From: CAVPTL01 sp963708725
GTDB lineage: Bacteria > Actinomycetota > Thermoleophilia > Gaiellales > JAICJC01
NCBI GenBank assembly: GCA_963708725.1
Contig: CAVPTL010000014.1
Span: 518,009-582,008 of the forward strand
Reading direction: 5' to 3'
DNA: 64,000 nt
The position numbers and the translations under genes are program-made. Shown piece after piece: positions 24,995-34,799 of this stretch. Position 1 is the first letter of the stretch; the number at the start of each line of letters is the position of its first letter. The notes under the pieces were generated by a model, which did not search any database, was not told the origin of the DNA, and saw nothing but the letters and a program-made list of their open reading frames with translations.

Positions 24995-26087
24995 GTGCTG
25001 CAACCTCCCATTGATCGACGATGTCGCTGCCCTCCGACACCAGCACGGTGTCGTGCATGTTGAGCGTCCCACAGGCATGGTTGGGAATCACCCGAAGCAC
25101 GCTTCCGATCCGGATCTCACTGTCGGATGGGACGTCGACGATCCCGTGCTCCTCGGTCAGGCTCGTGATCCGGGCCTCGGGGTGGTCGAGCACCACACCC
25201 CAGCCCTCGGCCTGGGCCGCCAAATCCGAGCTGAACGCCTTGGTGCCCGCGTCGATGATCGCGCGCGTCGGCGTCGGCCGGCTGACCACGGTCGTGATCA
25301 ATGTCAGCGCGCAGTCGGCGAGCGTGCCCCACCCCAGCGCGACCTGATCGCGATCGGAGAAGACGTAGGTACCGGGCCGGATCTCGGTCACCCCGGGAGT
25401 CGATCCCGCGACCTCGGCGGTGGGAGTGCCTCCCACGCTCACGACATCGACGGGGTAGCCCGACACGATCAGCGCCCGCGCCGCCTCGGCCAGGAGGTTC
25501 GCGTCACCCCGGCCGATCTCGTCGACCAACCGGCTGCCACCACCGTAGCTGTGGCCGGCGAAGCTCATCACACCCTCGAGATGGACGCCGTCGCTCTCGT
25601 CAACCACCCGCGCGAGGTTGATCGCCGAGGCGATATTCGGCACGCCGCAACGCCGGAATCCGGTATCGAGCTCGATCCGCACCGGGATCGTCAGACCTCT
25701 GGCGTCGGCGACCGCAGCCAGCCCATCGACCGCCTCGACCGAGTCGACGGTGACGGCGATCCGAGCCTGGGCGGCGAGGTCGCACACCCGCGTCCACTTG
25801 CTATCGCCCCACACCGGGTAGGCGATCAGGACGTCGTCGATGCCCGCGTCGACGAACACCTCAGCCTCCCCGACCTTGGCCACGGTCAACCCGATCGCGC
25901 CCGCGTCGATCTGGCGCCGGGCGATCGCGGGGATCTTGTGGGACTTGGCGTGGGGCCGCAGCTTCACCCCCGCGTTTCGGGCGACTTCCGCCATCCGCGC
26001 GATGTTGGCATCAAGCCGCGCGCTGTCGATCACAACGGCCGGGGTCTCGGCCGCGAGCACGGCGGTGGGGGATTGGTTGACGGTCAC
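24978..26087 (-). CDS. D-threonine-aldolase / alanine-racemase-domain PLP enzyme
   Basis: About 370 residues. The PLP lysine is in LRPHAKSHKIPAIARRQ near the N-terminus of a TIM barrel, followed by RIELDTGFRRCGV and the barrel strand VSVGGTPTAEV. The C-terminal beta domain has VIPNHACGTLNMHD, which carries the metal-binding His of D-threonine aldolase and DSD1-type D-serine dehydratase. It acts on D-3-hydroxy-amino acids. The start is uncertain: the frame is open up to 26156, but that would overlap the divergent GntR start, and a leaderless GTG at 26087 before TVNQSPTAVLA is preferred. Confidence 0.87.
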   Translation of the reverse strand: MTVNQSPTAVLAAETPAVVIDSARLDANIARMAEVARNAGVKLRPHAKSHKIPAIARRQIDAGAIGLTVAKVGEAEVFVDAGIDDVLIAYPVWGDSKWTRVCDLAAQARIAVTVDSVEAVDGLAAVADARGLTIPVRIELDTGFRRCGVPNIASAINLARVVDESDGVHLEGVMSFAGHSYGGGSRLVDEIGRGDANLLAEAARALIVSGYPVDVVSVGGTPTAEVAGSTPGVTEIRPGTYVFSDRDQVALGWGTLADCALTLITTVVSRPTPTRAIIDAGTKAFSSDLAAQAEGWGVVLDHPEARITSLTEEHGIVDVPSDSEIRIGSVLRVIPNHACGTLNMHDTVLVSEGSDIVDQWEVAARAKLQ

Positions 26088-26154
26088 TTGGGTTGGGGAG
26101 TGGGCATGAGCGAGTTGGTTGCGTCGTAATATGCTACCAAGTATTCTCTTCGGC
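26088..26154. promoter_or_regulatory. Divergent promoter region with imperfect AATAT...AGTATT dyad
   Basis: This short AT-rich stretch between the PLP-enzyme gene and the GntR gene contains AATATGCTACCAAGTATT (about 26127-26144). It is an imperfect inverted repeat of the size GntR/FCD dimers usually bind. It is the only place available for both promoters. An operator role is inferred from position and symmetry. Confidence 0.4.
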
Positions 26155-26844
26155 ATGTCAGAACGTGAATCGGCGGCGGCACGGGTCTACGAATCGGTCA
26201 AACGCGACCTCCTCGACGGCCAGATTCGGCCAGGGGAGCGGATCGGCGACGAAGAGCTGCGTACCCGCCTGGCGGTCAGCCGCACCCCCGTGCGGGAGGC
26301 GATGCTCGCTCTCGAGAGCGAGCAACTGGTGCGAATCGTGCCCCGGCAGGGCTATTTCGCCACCGAAATCAGCCACGCCGACGTCATGGACGCCTACCAG
26401 CTGCGGTTCCTGCTGGAGCCCATCGCGGCCGGCATGGCGGCGCGGCGGCTGCGCGACGGGATGGTCGATGAGCTGAAGGAGCTCGCCCACGTCACCTTCG
26501 ACGGCACCGAGGCCAGCGTCAGCCAGGCGATCGAGGGCAACAAGCGCTTCCACCTGCGGATCACCGAGATCGGCGGCAACGCCCGCATCACCCGCACCAT
26601 GTCGGAGGTGCTGGACGCGCTTGGGCGGATGGCACTGCTCGATCTCCAGCGACGCCACACGGGGGAGTCGTGGACGTGCGAGCACCTCGGGATCGTCGAT
26701 GCGATCGCCACAGGCGACCCGGCCCAGGCCTCGGCGGCCGTACTCAAGACATTCGAGCCCGACGAAGGCATCCGGCTCAACCGCACCCGCGCCGACATCT
26801 CGGAGATCACGGACGCCGTGTACGGACGGGAGCCAAACGCGTGA
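26155..26844 (+). CDS. GntR-family (FCD domain) transcriptional regulator
   Basis: 229 residues. The winged helix (ELRTRLAVSRTPVREAMLAL) is followed by an FCD domain with EGNKRFHLRITEIGGNARI, where the N/D-x3-H pattern marks the metal site. The ATG at 26155 gives MSERESAAARVYESVKRDLL, a normal N-terminus. It overlaps the FAD oxidoreductase by GTGA and is divergent from the SDR/RidA/M20 side. It may therefore control both arms of this catabolic region. Confidence 0.92.
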   Translation: MSERESAAARVYESVKRDLLDGQIRPGERIGDEELRTRLAVSRTPVREAMLALESEQLVRIVPRQGYFATEISHADVMDAYQLRFLLEPIAAGMAARRLRDGMVDELKELAHVTFDGTEASVSQAIEGNKRFHLRITEIGGNARITRTMSEVLDALGRMALLDLQRRHTGESWTCEHLGIVDAIATGDPAQASAAVLKTFEPDEGIRLNRTRADISEITDAVYGREPNA

Positions 26845-28475
26845 GCCGCTACGACGCAGTCGTAATCGGCGCCGGCCACAACGGCCTGGTGTGCGCCACC
26901 TACCTGGCCAAGGCCGGCATGAAGGTGCTGGTGCTGGAGCAGGCGAGCGTGCTTGGAGGCTGCTCGACCACCGAGCAGGTGCTTCCCGACCACCCGGAGT
27001 TTCGGTTCAACCGCGGCGCCATCGACCTCGGCCACATCCAGGCGACGCCGGTGCTCGAAGAGCTCGAGCTCGAGCGCCACGGCCTCAAGCTGATCGAGCA
27101 CGAGCCGGGCTGGTACTTCCCGTTCCCCGACGGCAGTGCGATCTCGTTCTACCGCGATCTCGACCGTACCTGCGAGTCGATCGCCGCGGTGTCTGAGGCC
27201 GACGCCGAGGCCTACCGGCGGTTCACCGCGCTTTGGAGCGGGATGCTCGACCTGATGGGGCCGATCGACCTCGGTGCATCGCCCTACGTGTCGCGTCTTG
27301 CGGGGTTGATGGGTATGACCGGCCGCCGCGGCGACGAGATCCTGCACCTGCTCGTGAGCTCGCCTCGCGAGCTCGCACTGAAGTGGTTTGAGTCTCCGCA
27401 CATGCAGGGCGTGATGGGCTGGATGGGCGTGCAGGCGGGTACGCCGCCAGATCAACCGGCCGCAGGGCTTGCGCTCACCCAACTGGCCCTCACCCACCGC
27501 ATCGGGGTGGCCCGCGCCGAGGGCGGCATGGGCGCGCTCTGCGACTCGATCAGGCGCGCGCTGGAAAGCCACGGCGGCGAGGTGCGACTCGAATCGGGCG
27601 TCGACGAGGTGGTACTCAGCAGCGGTCGCCGGTCGGTCACGGGGGTGCGAGTCGGCTCCGAGCAGATCGACACCGACATGGTGATCTCGTCGATCGACGC
27701 TCGCCGGCTCTTTTCCGACCTGATCCCCGAGCGGGTGCTGCCGGCGAGCCTGCACCGACGGGTGACCCACATACACACCAGCGGGCCGTCGCTGTTCAAG
27801 CTCGACGTCGCCCTCTCGGGCGTGCCGGTGTTGCCGCAGCCCGGTGGGGAAGCGGGCATCACCGCCAACATCAACCTGTCGCCGAGCCTCGAATACCTCG
27901 AGCGCGCCTGGAACTCCTACGAACGCGACGAGGTCGCCGAGCAGCCGTCGGTGATGTGCGCGGTGCCGTCGGTGCTCGACCGCACCCTCGCCCCTGAGGG
28001 CAAGCACACGCTGTGGCTCTCGCAGTGGAATCCCGCGGATCTGTGGCGCCGGGCGAGCGCCGACGAGGTCGAGGCCTGCGCCGACACGATGCTCGCGACG
28101 TTCGAGAAGTACGCACCGGGCACCACCGAGATGGTGATCGGCCGCCGGGCAACCACGCCAATCGAGCGCGAGGCCATCACCGGCAACCGCGGCGGCAATC
28201 CGTTCCACATCGATATGACGCTCGATCAGAGTCTGAGCTTTCGGCCGGTGTCGGGGCTGCATCGCTTCTCGACCCCGGTCGAGGGGCTTTACCTCTCGGG
28301 TAGCGGCACCCACCCCGGCGGTGGGGTCACCGGCATGCCGGGCTTCAACACCGCCCACGTGGTGCTGGCCTCGCGGCGGCGGCGCGGAATGCGCTCGGTC
28401 GTGCATCTGCGCGAGCGGGTAACGACCGTCCCCGGCGCGGCCTCGGCCTTCCGCGAGATCGGAAAGCACCTGTGA
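26841..28475 (+). CDS. FAD-dependent oxidoreductase, phytoene-dehydrogenase-like family
   Basis: 544 residues from a GTG overlapping the GntR stop. It begins SRYDAVVIGAGHNGLVCATY, then VLEQASVLGGCSTT; GGMGALCDSIRRALESHGGE is the second family motif, and LYLSGSGTHPGGGVTGMPGF near the end closes the FAD site. It is paralogous to the gene at 13991-15574 and again sits in an operon with an APC permease, so amine or amino-acid oxidation is more likely than carotenoid metabolism. Its stop overlaps the cyclase start (GTGA). Confidence 0.9.
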   Translation: MSRYDAVVIGAGHNGLVCATYLAKAGMKVLVLEQASVLGGCSTTEQVLPDHPEFRFNRGAIDLGHIQATPVLEELELERHGLKLIEHEPGWYFPFPDGSAISFYRDLDRTCESIAAVSEADAEAYRRFTALWSGMLDLMGPIDLGASPYVSRLAGLMGMTGRRGDEILHLLVSSPRELALKWFESPHMQGVMGWMGVQAGTPPDQPAAGLALTQLALTHRIGVARAEGGMGALCDSIRRALESHGGEVRLESGVDEVVLSSGRRSVTGVRVGSEQIDTDMVISSIDARRLFSDLIPERVLPASLHRRVTHIHTSGPSLFKLDVALSGVPVLPQPGGEAGITANINLSPSLEYLERAWNSYERDEVAEQPSVMCAVPSVLDRTLAPEGKHTLWLSQWNPADLWRRASADEVEACADTMLATFEKYAPGTTEMVIGRRATTPIEREAITGNRGGNPFHIDMTLDQSLSFRPVSGLHRFSTPVEGLYLSGSGTHPGGGVTGMPGFNTAHVVLASRRRRGMRSVVHLRERVTTVPGAASAFREIGKHL

Positions 28476-29197
28476 GCGCCCCCGAGATGATCGAGATCTC
28501 CGGCACGCTCGAGCCGGGCCTCTGGGACTACAACGTGCTCGATATCGGTGCGGTGCAACTGCCCGCGGTCTCGGTCGACCGCGTGGCCGGCGTCTCAGAA
28601 GACGGCTTCGACGCCCACGCCGTCACCTTCAACACGCTCTCGGGCACGTACACCGAGACGGCGGCCCACATGATCGACGGCGCCCCAACGCTCGACACGC
28701 TCGAGGCCGCCCAGCTGATCCGGCCCGCCAAGATCATGCGACTCGGCGAGATCGGGCCGCGCGGGCTGATCGGCCCCGACCAGCTCGAGGCGGCCGCACC
28801 GGCGCTCGATCCCGGCGACGCACTGATCATCGACACGGGTTGGGGCAGCCGCTGGAACCAGCCGGGCTACGTCCTGGACGCGCCCGCGTTCTCGGTCAAG
28901 ACGCTGCCGTGGCTCCTCGACCAGCAGTTCTCGATCCTGGCGCTCGACACGCCGGTGATGGAGTGCCAGTGGTGTGCCGGCGGCGACCGCGACGCCGACG
29001 GCGGAGAGCTTCTCAAACCCCTCTACCAACGCGGCATGGTGCTGCTCGCACCGGTCGTGAACCTCGATCGGATCACGGCCGACGAGGGCACCCTGATCAC
29101 CCTACCGCTCCGCATCAAAGGCGTCTGCTCGGCGCCCTCGCGAGCGCTGTTCATGCCCGGTGTGGCCTGGCCGCACGCCCCGAAAATCACCGACTGA
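28472..29197 (+). CDS. Cyclase-family (kynurenine-formamidase-like) protein with altered metal motif
   Basis: 241 residues, GTG start overlapping the previous stop. The fold-specific parts are clear: ALIIDTGWGSRWNQP, ILALDTPVMEC and APVVNLDRI. The usual metal motif HxGTHxDAPxH is replaced by LSGTYTETAAH, so two of three histidines and the Asp are changed, and only the last His remains. Either this subfamily uses another chemistry or the protein is not a formamidase. It lies between an oxidoreductase and a permease, which suggests hydrolysis of an oxidised amide-type intermediate. Confidence 0.82.
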   Translation: MSAPEMIEISGTLEPGLWDYNVLDIGAVQLPAVSVDRVAGVSEDGFDAHAVTFNTLSGTYTETAAHMIDGAPTLDTLEAAQLIRPAKIMRLGEIGPRGLIGPDQLEAAAPALDPGDALIIDTGWGSRWNQPGYVLDAPAFSVKTLPWLLDQQFSILALDTPVMECQWCAGGDRDADGGELLKPLYQRGMVLLAPVVNLDRITADEGTLITLPLRIKGVCSAPSRALFMPGVAWPHAPKITD

Positions 29198-29222
29198 ATC
29201 GACGGAGGAAGAGAGGTGGACG

Positions 29223-30827
29223 ATGGCAGCTGAGCAACCGCAGGAGACCCCAACGTTCTTTTCGAGACGTGCCACCGGCCTGGTACGCGATAGCAGTGTG
29301 TGGAACACGGCGTCGTTCAACATCCTGAACGTCACCGTCGCCTACGCGATCCTCTACCCGGCGCTGTTTGCCTGGCAGTTTCCGGGCAGCAACCTGCTGC
29401 TCGGCGGCCTGCTCGCCGTTATCGCCTTCATCCCGCTGGGAATCTGTTACGCCATGCTGGTCGCCGCGATGCCGCGCGCGGGCAGCGACTACGTGTTTGT
29501 GAGCCGAGTGTTGCATCCAGCACTGGGATTCGTGGTGGCGATGGTATTCATCGTGTGGGTGTCGTTCTGGTCGGGCCTTGGTATCAACTTCTTCTTTACC
29601 GTCGGCCTGGCTCCACAGATGACGACGCTCGGTTATCCCGGTGCTGCGAGCTTCTTTACCAGTGAAAACTGGGTGCTCTTCCTCGGCACGGTGTCGCTGA
29701 TAGCAATGGCGACGCTGACGGCGGTCTCGACCAAGCGCGCGCTCCAGGTGCTGACCGGGCTGGTGGTGGTCGGCATGTTTGGCACGCTGGTGACAGGGAT
29801 CGTGCTTCTCACCACCAGCCATAGCGACTTCATCCACAACTTCAACACGTTTGCCCAGCCCTACTCGCACTCGGCCGATACCTACCACGATGTGACGGCT
29901 GCCGCGAGCAAGGCGGGCTTTGATTCCAGCCACCCGTTCTCGCTCTCGGCGACGCTCTATCTGATCCCGTGGGCGGCCAGCTCGTTCATCTACCTCGCCG
30001 GCCAAGCGGCGATCGGTGGCGAGATCAAGCGCCCGGCCAGGAACAGCTTCCTGGCGATGTACATGACCATCGGCGTGATCCTCGGGCTGGTGCTGCTGGT
30101 GTTCGCGGGTCTCAACCTCGCGGTCACACAGGGATTCGTCGACTCGGCCAGCTTCGTCACGTTCAACACCACCCACTGGCCGTTGCCGAACGCCCCGAAC
30201 TACAACTTCCTGGCAACCATCGCGACCACCAGCGAGACGCTGCGCTGGGTGCTGTCGCTGTGCTTTGCGATCTGGTATCTGCCGGGGCCGATCCTCAACT
30301 ACATCTTCATCAGCCGCTACACCGTCGCCACCACCATGGACGGCGTGCTGCCCGAGAAGCTGGGCGAGGTCAACCCGCGCACACACACGCCCGTTCTGGC
30401 TATCGGGATCGGCTGTGTGCTTTCGATCATCAGCCTCTGGCTCCTGACCAAGGACGCGAACATCACCGTGATCCTGAATGCTGTGCTCGGCGAGCTCGCC
30501 GGTGCATATCTGCTCGTCAGCATTGCGGCGATCTTCTTCCCCTACGTGTCACGCACCAAGCAGGCCTACCGTGCCTCGCCGGCAAATATCGAGTTCCTCG
30601 GTGTGCCGGTGATCACGATCATGGGCGTGCTCTCGAGCCTCGTTCTGCTCGTGATCGGCTACGAGTTCTGGACGAACGGTAACTACGGGCTCAACACCCG
30701 AGACGCCAAGATCACAACCCTCGCGATCCCGCTGGCGGCGATCATCATCTACGCGATCAGCCGGTATGTGCGATCGCAACGCCAGCAGGACATCAGCCTC
30801 GCATTCAAGGAGATCCCGCCGGCCTGA
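29223..30827 (+). CDS. APC-family amino acid permease
   Basis: 534 residues from an ATG preceded by GGAGGAAGAGAGG. About 12 to 14 helices are visible. NTASFNILNVTVAYAILYP is the helix-1 region, MPRAGSDYVFVSRVLHP the conserved helix-3 motif, and AGQAAIGGEIKRPARN the loop after helix 6. A large polar insert follows helix 5 (HSDFIHNFNTFAQPYSHS). It is probably the importer for this catabolic gene set and is only distantly related to the permease at 16755-18254. Confidence 0.9.
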   Translation: MAAEQPQETPTFFSRRATGLVRDSSVWNTASFNILNVTVAYAILYPALFAWQFPGSNLLLGGLLAVIAFIPLGICYAMLVAAMPRAGSDYVFVSRVLHPALGFVVAMVFIVWVSFWSGLGINFFFTVGLAPQMTTLGYPGAASFFTSENWVLFLGTVSLIAMATLTAVSTKRALQVLTGLVVVGMFGTLVTGIVLLTTSHSDFIHNFNTFAQPYSHSADTYHDVTAAASKAGFDSSHPFSLSATLYLIPWAASSFIYLAGQAAIGGEIKRPARNSFLAMYMTIGVILGLVLLVFAGLNLAVTQGFVDSASFVTFNTTHWPLPNAPNYNFLATIATTSETLRWVLSLCFAIWYLPGPILNYIFISRYTVATTMDGVLPEKLGEVNPRTHTPVLAIGIGCVLSIISLWLLTKDANITVILNAVLGELAGAYLLVSIAAIFFPYVSRTKQAYRASPANIEFLGVPVITIMGVLSSLVLLVIGYEFWTNGNYGLNTRDAKITTLAIPLAAIIIYAISRYVRSQRQQDISLAFKEIPPA

Positions 30828-30828
30828 T

Positions 30829-31783
30829 ATGAGTCACCTTCGCCTGTATTACGCATCCGATATCCACGGGTCGGAGCTTCTGTGGAGAAAGTTCCTGAAC
30901 GCTGGAAAGTTCTATGACGCAGAGGTTCTGGTGATGGGCGGAGACCTCACTGGAAAAGGCATTGTCCCCATCGTCCCCACTGACCGGGGGCGATGGGAGG
31001 CAACCTTTCTGGGCCGAAAGATGAAGCTCAAAAACGAGGCGGCGGTCGCCGAGCTCGAGGAGGATGTGCTCTTCAACGGCATGTACCCGTATCGGTGCGA
31101 GCGCGACGAGGCGCTCGCACTTGCCGCCGACGAGGATCTGCAGGAGCAGCTGTTCGAGCGGCTCGCCGAGCAGACGATCGAGCGGTGGATCGCGCTGGCC
31201 GACGAGCGGATGCCCGACGACGGCGGCCGCTGCTTCGTGATGCCGGGAAACGACGACGCGTGGGCGATCGATGCGGCCTTCAAGCCGGGGCATCGGGTGG
31301 AGTCGTGCGACATGGCGGTCGTGGATCTGGGCGAGGGCTACAGCATGCTGTCGCTCGGCTTTGCCAACCCCACGCCGTGGGACAGTCCCCGCGAGATCGG
31401 CGAGGACGAGCTCGAGGCGCAGGATCGAGAAGCTGGCCGCCGATGTACCCGACATGCGCCGGGCGATCTTCAACCTGCACGTGCCGCCGTACGACTCGGA
31501 GCTCGACATCGCGCCCGAGCTCGGACCAGGATTTACGCCCGTGTTCAAAGGCGGCAAGCCGTCGCTGATCCCGGTGGGGTCAACGGCGGTGCGAAAGGCC
31601 ATCGAGCGCCACCAACCGATGCTCGGCCTGCATGGACATATCCACGAGTCGAAGGGCCGCACCCGTATCGGCCGTACGGTGTGTCTCAACCCCGGCTCGA
31701 CCTATAACTCAGGCCAGATCGACGGTGTCCTGATCCAGATCAAAGCCGACGAAGTCGAACACGTCCAGTTCACGTGCGGCTAA
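30829..31783 (+). pseudogene. Calcineurin-like metallophosphoesterase, one frameshift as sequenced
   Basis: About 318 residues after correction. The first frame contains YYASDIHGSELLW (DxH), VLVMGGDLTGKG (GGD) and FVMPGNDDAW (GND). The second frame, after a shift near 31421, has IFNLHVPPYDSELD, MLGLHGHIHESKG (GHxH) and TVCLNPGSTYNSG. All metal ligands are present once the frames are joined, and an apparent extra A in GCGCAGGATCGAG explains the break, so a sequence error is more likely than decay. The phosphodiester substrate is unknown. It starts one base after the permease stop. Confidence 0.85.
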
Positions 31784-31800
31784 CCCGAGGAGCCTTCACC

Positions 31801-32478
31801 TTGACCGACGCCGACCAGCCCCAGACCGCCCGCCAGCTCCTCCTCGACCGGCTCGACCGCCTCTACCCGGCGGTGATCGCCGACTGTCTGGACAAGGTCG
31901 GCGTACGAAACAACGTGATGGATCCGCGTGTCCGGCCGGTGTATCAGAGCGCCCGAGTGGTGGGCTTCGCATCGACGGTGAAAGCGATCGAGGTCGAAGG
32001 GCCGCCGGCCGACAAGGACGACTACTACAAGGGCGAGCTGCAGGCCGTGGACGCACTGACCGATGGCGACATCATGGTCGTCTCCCAGGCACGCGGGTCG
32101 TACTGGGGCGAGCTGCTGGCGACCGCCTCGCGCTACCGCGGCTGCCGCGGGATCGTGGCCGACACCTGGGCGCGCGACACGCTTCAGCTGATCGAGATGG
32201 ATTTCCCGACGTTCGTGACCGGTATCAGCTGCTACGACTCGCTCGGCCGGATCGACGTCGAATCGGTCGGCACACCGATCGAGTGCGGCGATGTGCGGGT
32301 CGAGCAGGGCGACATGCTGATCGGTGACTACGACGGCGTGGTCGTGATCCCCTCGGGCGTCGCCGAGGAGGTCATCACGCTCGCCGAGGAGAAGGTCTCG
32401 GGCGAGAATCTCGTGCGCTCGAAGCTGGCCGAAGGCATGCCGGTGTGGGATGCGTTTCGGACGTATGGCGTGATCTGA
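31801..32478 (+). CDS. RraA-family protein (HMG/CHA-aldolase-like)
   Basis: 225 residues from a TTG preceded by CGAGG at the right distance; an upstream in-frame start at 31774 has no ribosome site. Family features: YPAVIADCLDKVG at the N-terminus, GELLATASRYRGCRGIVADT and the substrate-binding R-D in WARDTLQL, then GDMLIGDYDGVVVIP. The family includes 4-hydroxy-4-methyl-2-oxoglutarate aldolases and oxaloacetate decarboxylases; here it may process a keto-acid end product. The last 59 bases before the stop are repeated exactly at 45844-45902. Confidence 0.88.
   Translation: MTDADQPQTARQLLLDRLDRLYPAVIADCLDKVGVRNNVMDPRVRPVYQSARVVGFASTVKAIEVEGPPADKDDYYKGELQAVDALTDGDIMVVSQARGSYWGELLATASRYRGCRGIVADTWARDTLQLIEMDFPTFVTGISCYDSLGRIDVESVGTPIECGDVRVEQGDMLIGDYDGVVVIPSGVAEEVITLAEEKVSGENLVRSKLAEGMPVWDAFRTYGVI
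32418..32476 (+). repeat. 59-bp perfect direct repeat, left copy (candidate att site)
   Basis: Identical over 59 bases to 45844-45902, same orientation. It forms the 3' end of the RraA-family gene, ending just before the last base of its TGA stop region. The flanking bases differ immediately outside both ends. A gene 3' end duplicated at both borders of a 13.4-kb gene block is what site-specific integration leaves, but no integrase is visible. Confidence 0.8.
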
Positions 32479-32485
32479 CTGTCAG

Positions 32486-33211
32486 TCAGAACGTTGTCGT
32501 CAGACCACCGTCGACCGTGAGCACGCTGCCGCTCACATAACCCGCATGTTCGCTCGCGAGCCAGGCGACGTGGGCGGCGATCTCCTCTGGCTCAGCCGCG
32601 CGACGGCTGGGGACGCGGCCGGTTTCGACGTAGTCGCTGCGAAACCAGTCCGAGTCGGTCTCCGCCAGCCGGGTGCGAACAAACCCGGGTGCCACCGCGT
32701 TGACAGCGACGCCGCGCGAGGCCAGTTCGGTGCCGAAGCTTCGGGTGGCATTCTCCAAGCCTGCCTTGGCCACGTCGTAGGCCACACTACCGGCCGCGCC
32801 CAGCCGCGCATGCACCGACGTCACGTTGACGATCCGGCCGTAGCCCCGCTCGACCATCCCCCGGGCAGCGATCTGCATCAGGAACACGGGCGCCTCGAGG
32901 TCGATCGCCAGCACTCTTCGCCACTCCGATCGGTCGAACTCAAGCGCGGGGGTGTTGGCGCCGACCCCCGCACAGTTGACCAGGATGTCGATCGAACCGA
33001 GGTCGTCGATGACCGCGCCGACGGCCGCGTCGAGACCGTCGAGATCGGCCAGGTCGTGCGAAACCCAGCAGGTTGCCGACGAATCCGCGGGTGCCGGTTC
33101 CACGTCGATCACGCCGACGGTTGCTCCCTCACGTGAGAAACGATCCACGACAGCCCGTCCAATCCCCATCGCTCCACCGGTGACCAGTGCGCGGCGTCCA
33201 TCGAGCAACAT
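32486..33211 (-). CDS. SDR-family oxidoreductase
   Basis: 241 residues, ATG preceded by AAAGGAGAA. TGGAMGIGRAVVDRF binds NAD(P), ILVNCAGVGANTPA is the NAG-type motif, and VTSVH...YDVAKAGLE gives Ser, Tyr and Lys. APGFVRTRLAET and GSVLTVDGGLTTTF complete a classical SDR. It is the last gene of a three-gene leftward unit (ceramidase-like, D-aminoacylase, SDR) inside the block bounded by direct repeats. The substrate is not identified. Confidence 0.9.
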   Translation of the reverse strand: MLLDGRRALVTGGAMGIGRAVVDRFSREGATVGVIDVEPAPADSSATCWVSHDLADLDGLDAAVGAVIDDLGSIDILVNCAGVGANTPALEFDRSEWRRVLAIDLEAPVFLMQIAARGMVERGYGRIVNVTSVHARLGAAGSVAYDVAKAGLENATRSFGTELASRGVAVNAVAPGFVRTRLAETDSDWFRSDYVETGRVPSRRAAEPEEIAAHVAWLASEHAGYVSGSVLTVDGGLTTTF

Positions 33212-33253
33212 CACGGTTCTCCTTTGGTATGAACTCTCGCGGCATTCTTGCGC

Positions 33254-34799
33254 TCAGCCGCCCCTGTGCAAGGCACGGCCTGGCGTCGCGCCGGTGGGCC
33301 GTCCGTGGACCAGAGCGGCCACTCCGTTGACGAGCACGTGCTGCACACCCACCGCCAGCGACCGTGGATGCTGGAAGCTCGCGGTGTCGATGACCGCGGC
33401 TGGGTCGAGTACGACCACGTCTGCACACTGACCGACTGCGACCCGCCCCCGATCGCGGAGGCCAAACCGCTCGGCCGCCGCGGTGGCCAGATGGCGAGTC
33501 GCATCGCACCATTTGAAGTCACCGCGGTCGCGCCCGTAGCGGCCGAGGTAGCGCGCGAACGTCCCCATCCCCGCGGATGTGGATGCGACCCCATGTAGAT
33601 GCCGTCTGAGCCGGCCATGTGCAGCGGATGGCGGTGCGTGGCACGCAGATCGTCGTCGCTCAGACCGTTGGGTTCGACGACTCCTACCGACAGCCGGTTC
33701 TCCACCAATAACGTGCACACCAAGTCGGCAAGGTCAAGGCCGAGGGTATCGCAGGCTTCGTAGATGCTCGCGCCCTCGAGGTGCTCGCGGCCGGGAGCGG
33801 CAATGTAGGTCAGCCGAAAAGCCCCGATCTTTCGACTCAAGTCTGGGAACCAGTCCTGGCGCAGCCCGTCCACCACCGCCGCGTCAGACAGCAACGCCAG
33901 CGTCTGCTCTGGGCCGCGCTCTTGCAGACGGGCGGGCAGCCCGAGCATCGCGAGCGTCGTACAGCCTGCGAGGTACGGGTAGCTGTCGAAGCTCACATCG
34001 ATGCCGTCAGCTAGTAGCTGGTCGACGACGGGCAGGTGGCGTTCGGCCTGGCCCATCAGATGCGAGATGTGCACCCGTGCGTCGCTGCGGCGGGCGATCT
34101 CGGCGACCTCGGCGAACCCTGTCGGACTGCGCTCGTCGTAACCGCGCATGTGCGTGACGTAGACTCCGCCGGCGGCGGCGACCACCTCACACAGGCTCGC
34201 CAACTCACCGGCGTCCGCCCACATGCTGGGGACGTAGTCGAGTCCGCTCGAGAGTCCGACGGCGCCCTGATCGAGCCCGAGCTTCAGCGCCTCGCGCATC
34301 GCACCAACTCTTCGCGCGAGGCGGGCCGCCCGTCCCAGCCGATGGCATCCAGCCGCAGGTTGCCGTTGGGTACAAGACAGGCGACGTTGAGCGTGCTGGC
34401 TCCATCCACCCGCTCCAGATACTGCGCTATCGAGGACGCCGTACAAGGAACCCTGGCGCCCGCGCCGTTGACGGCCTCGAAGTACCCCCGCATTCCGGCG
34501 ACAGTCGAGGCGCTCCCCGGGGCGGGAGCGGTGCCGTCCTGTCCGACAACGACGGTCGTGACGCCTTGATACAGCGAGGGCAAATGCACCGGTTCGTCCA
34601 GGAGCCCCAGATCGAGATGGGAGTGCGCGTCCACGAATCCCGGCATCACGTTTCGGCCGGTGGCATCCAGCTCGAGCAGTGCTGGACGCAGCGATAGATC
34701 TCCCACAGCGACGACCCGACCGTCCTCGATCCCGACGTCCCCGCGCACAGCGCCCTCAGGATTGACGACGAGCCCTCCCCGGATGGCGACGTCGAGCAC
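33254..34799 (-). pseudogene. N-acyl-D-amino-acid deacylase (D-aminoacylase family), frame broken as sequenced
   Basis: About 515 residues after correction, GTG start overlapping the stop of the upstream gene. The first frame has GFVDAHSHLDLGLLDEP (HxH). The second has YVTHMRGYDERSP and VHISHLMGQAERH, plus LHMAGSDGIYMG with the catalytic Asp. The third has GMGTFARYLG and the C-terminal VGQCADVVVLDPA. Shifts near 34305 and 33580 are explained by one missing G each (GTGGCG to GTGCG; a run of five G read as four). The enzyme removes the acyl group from N-acyl-D-amino acids in the cytoplasm. Confidence 0.87.

Noticed and set aside
26394..28469. A 691-codon open frame antisense to the second FAD oxidoreductase
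   Set aside because: Low-complexity translation (His/Arg/Gly-rich), no ribosome site; the sense strand has all FAD motifs.
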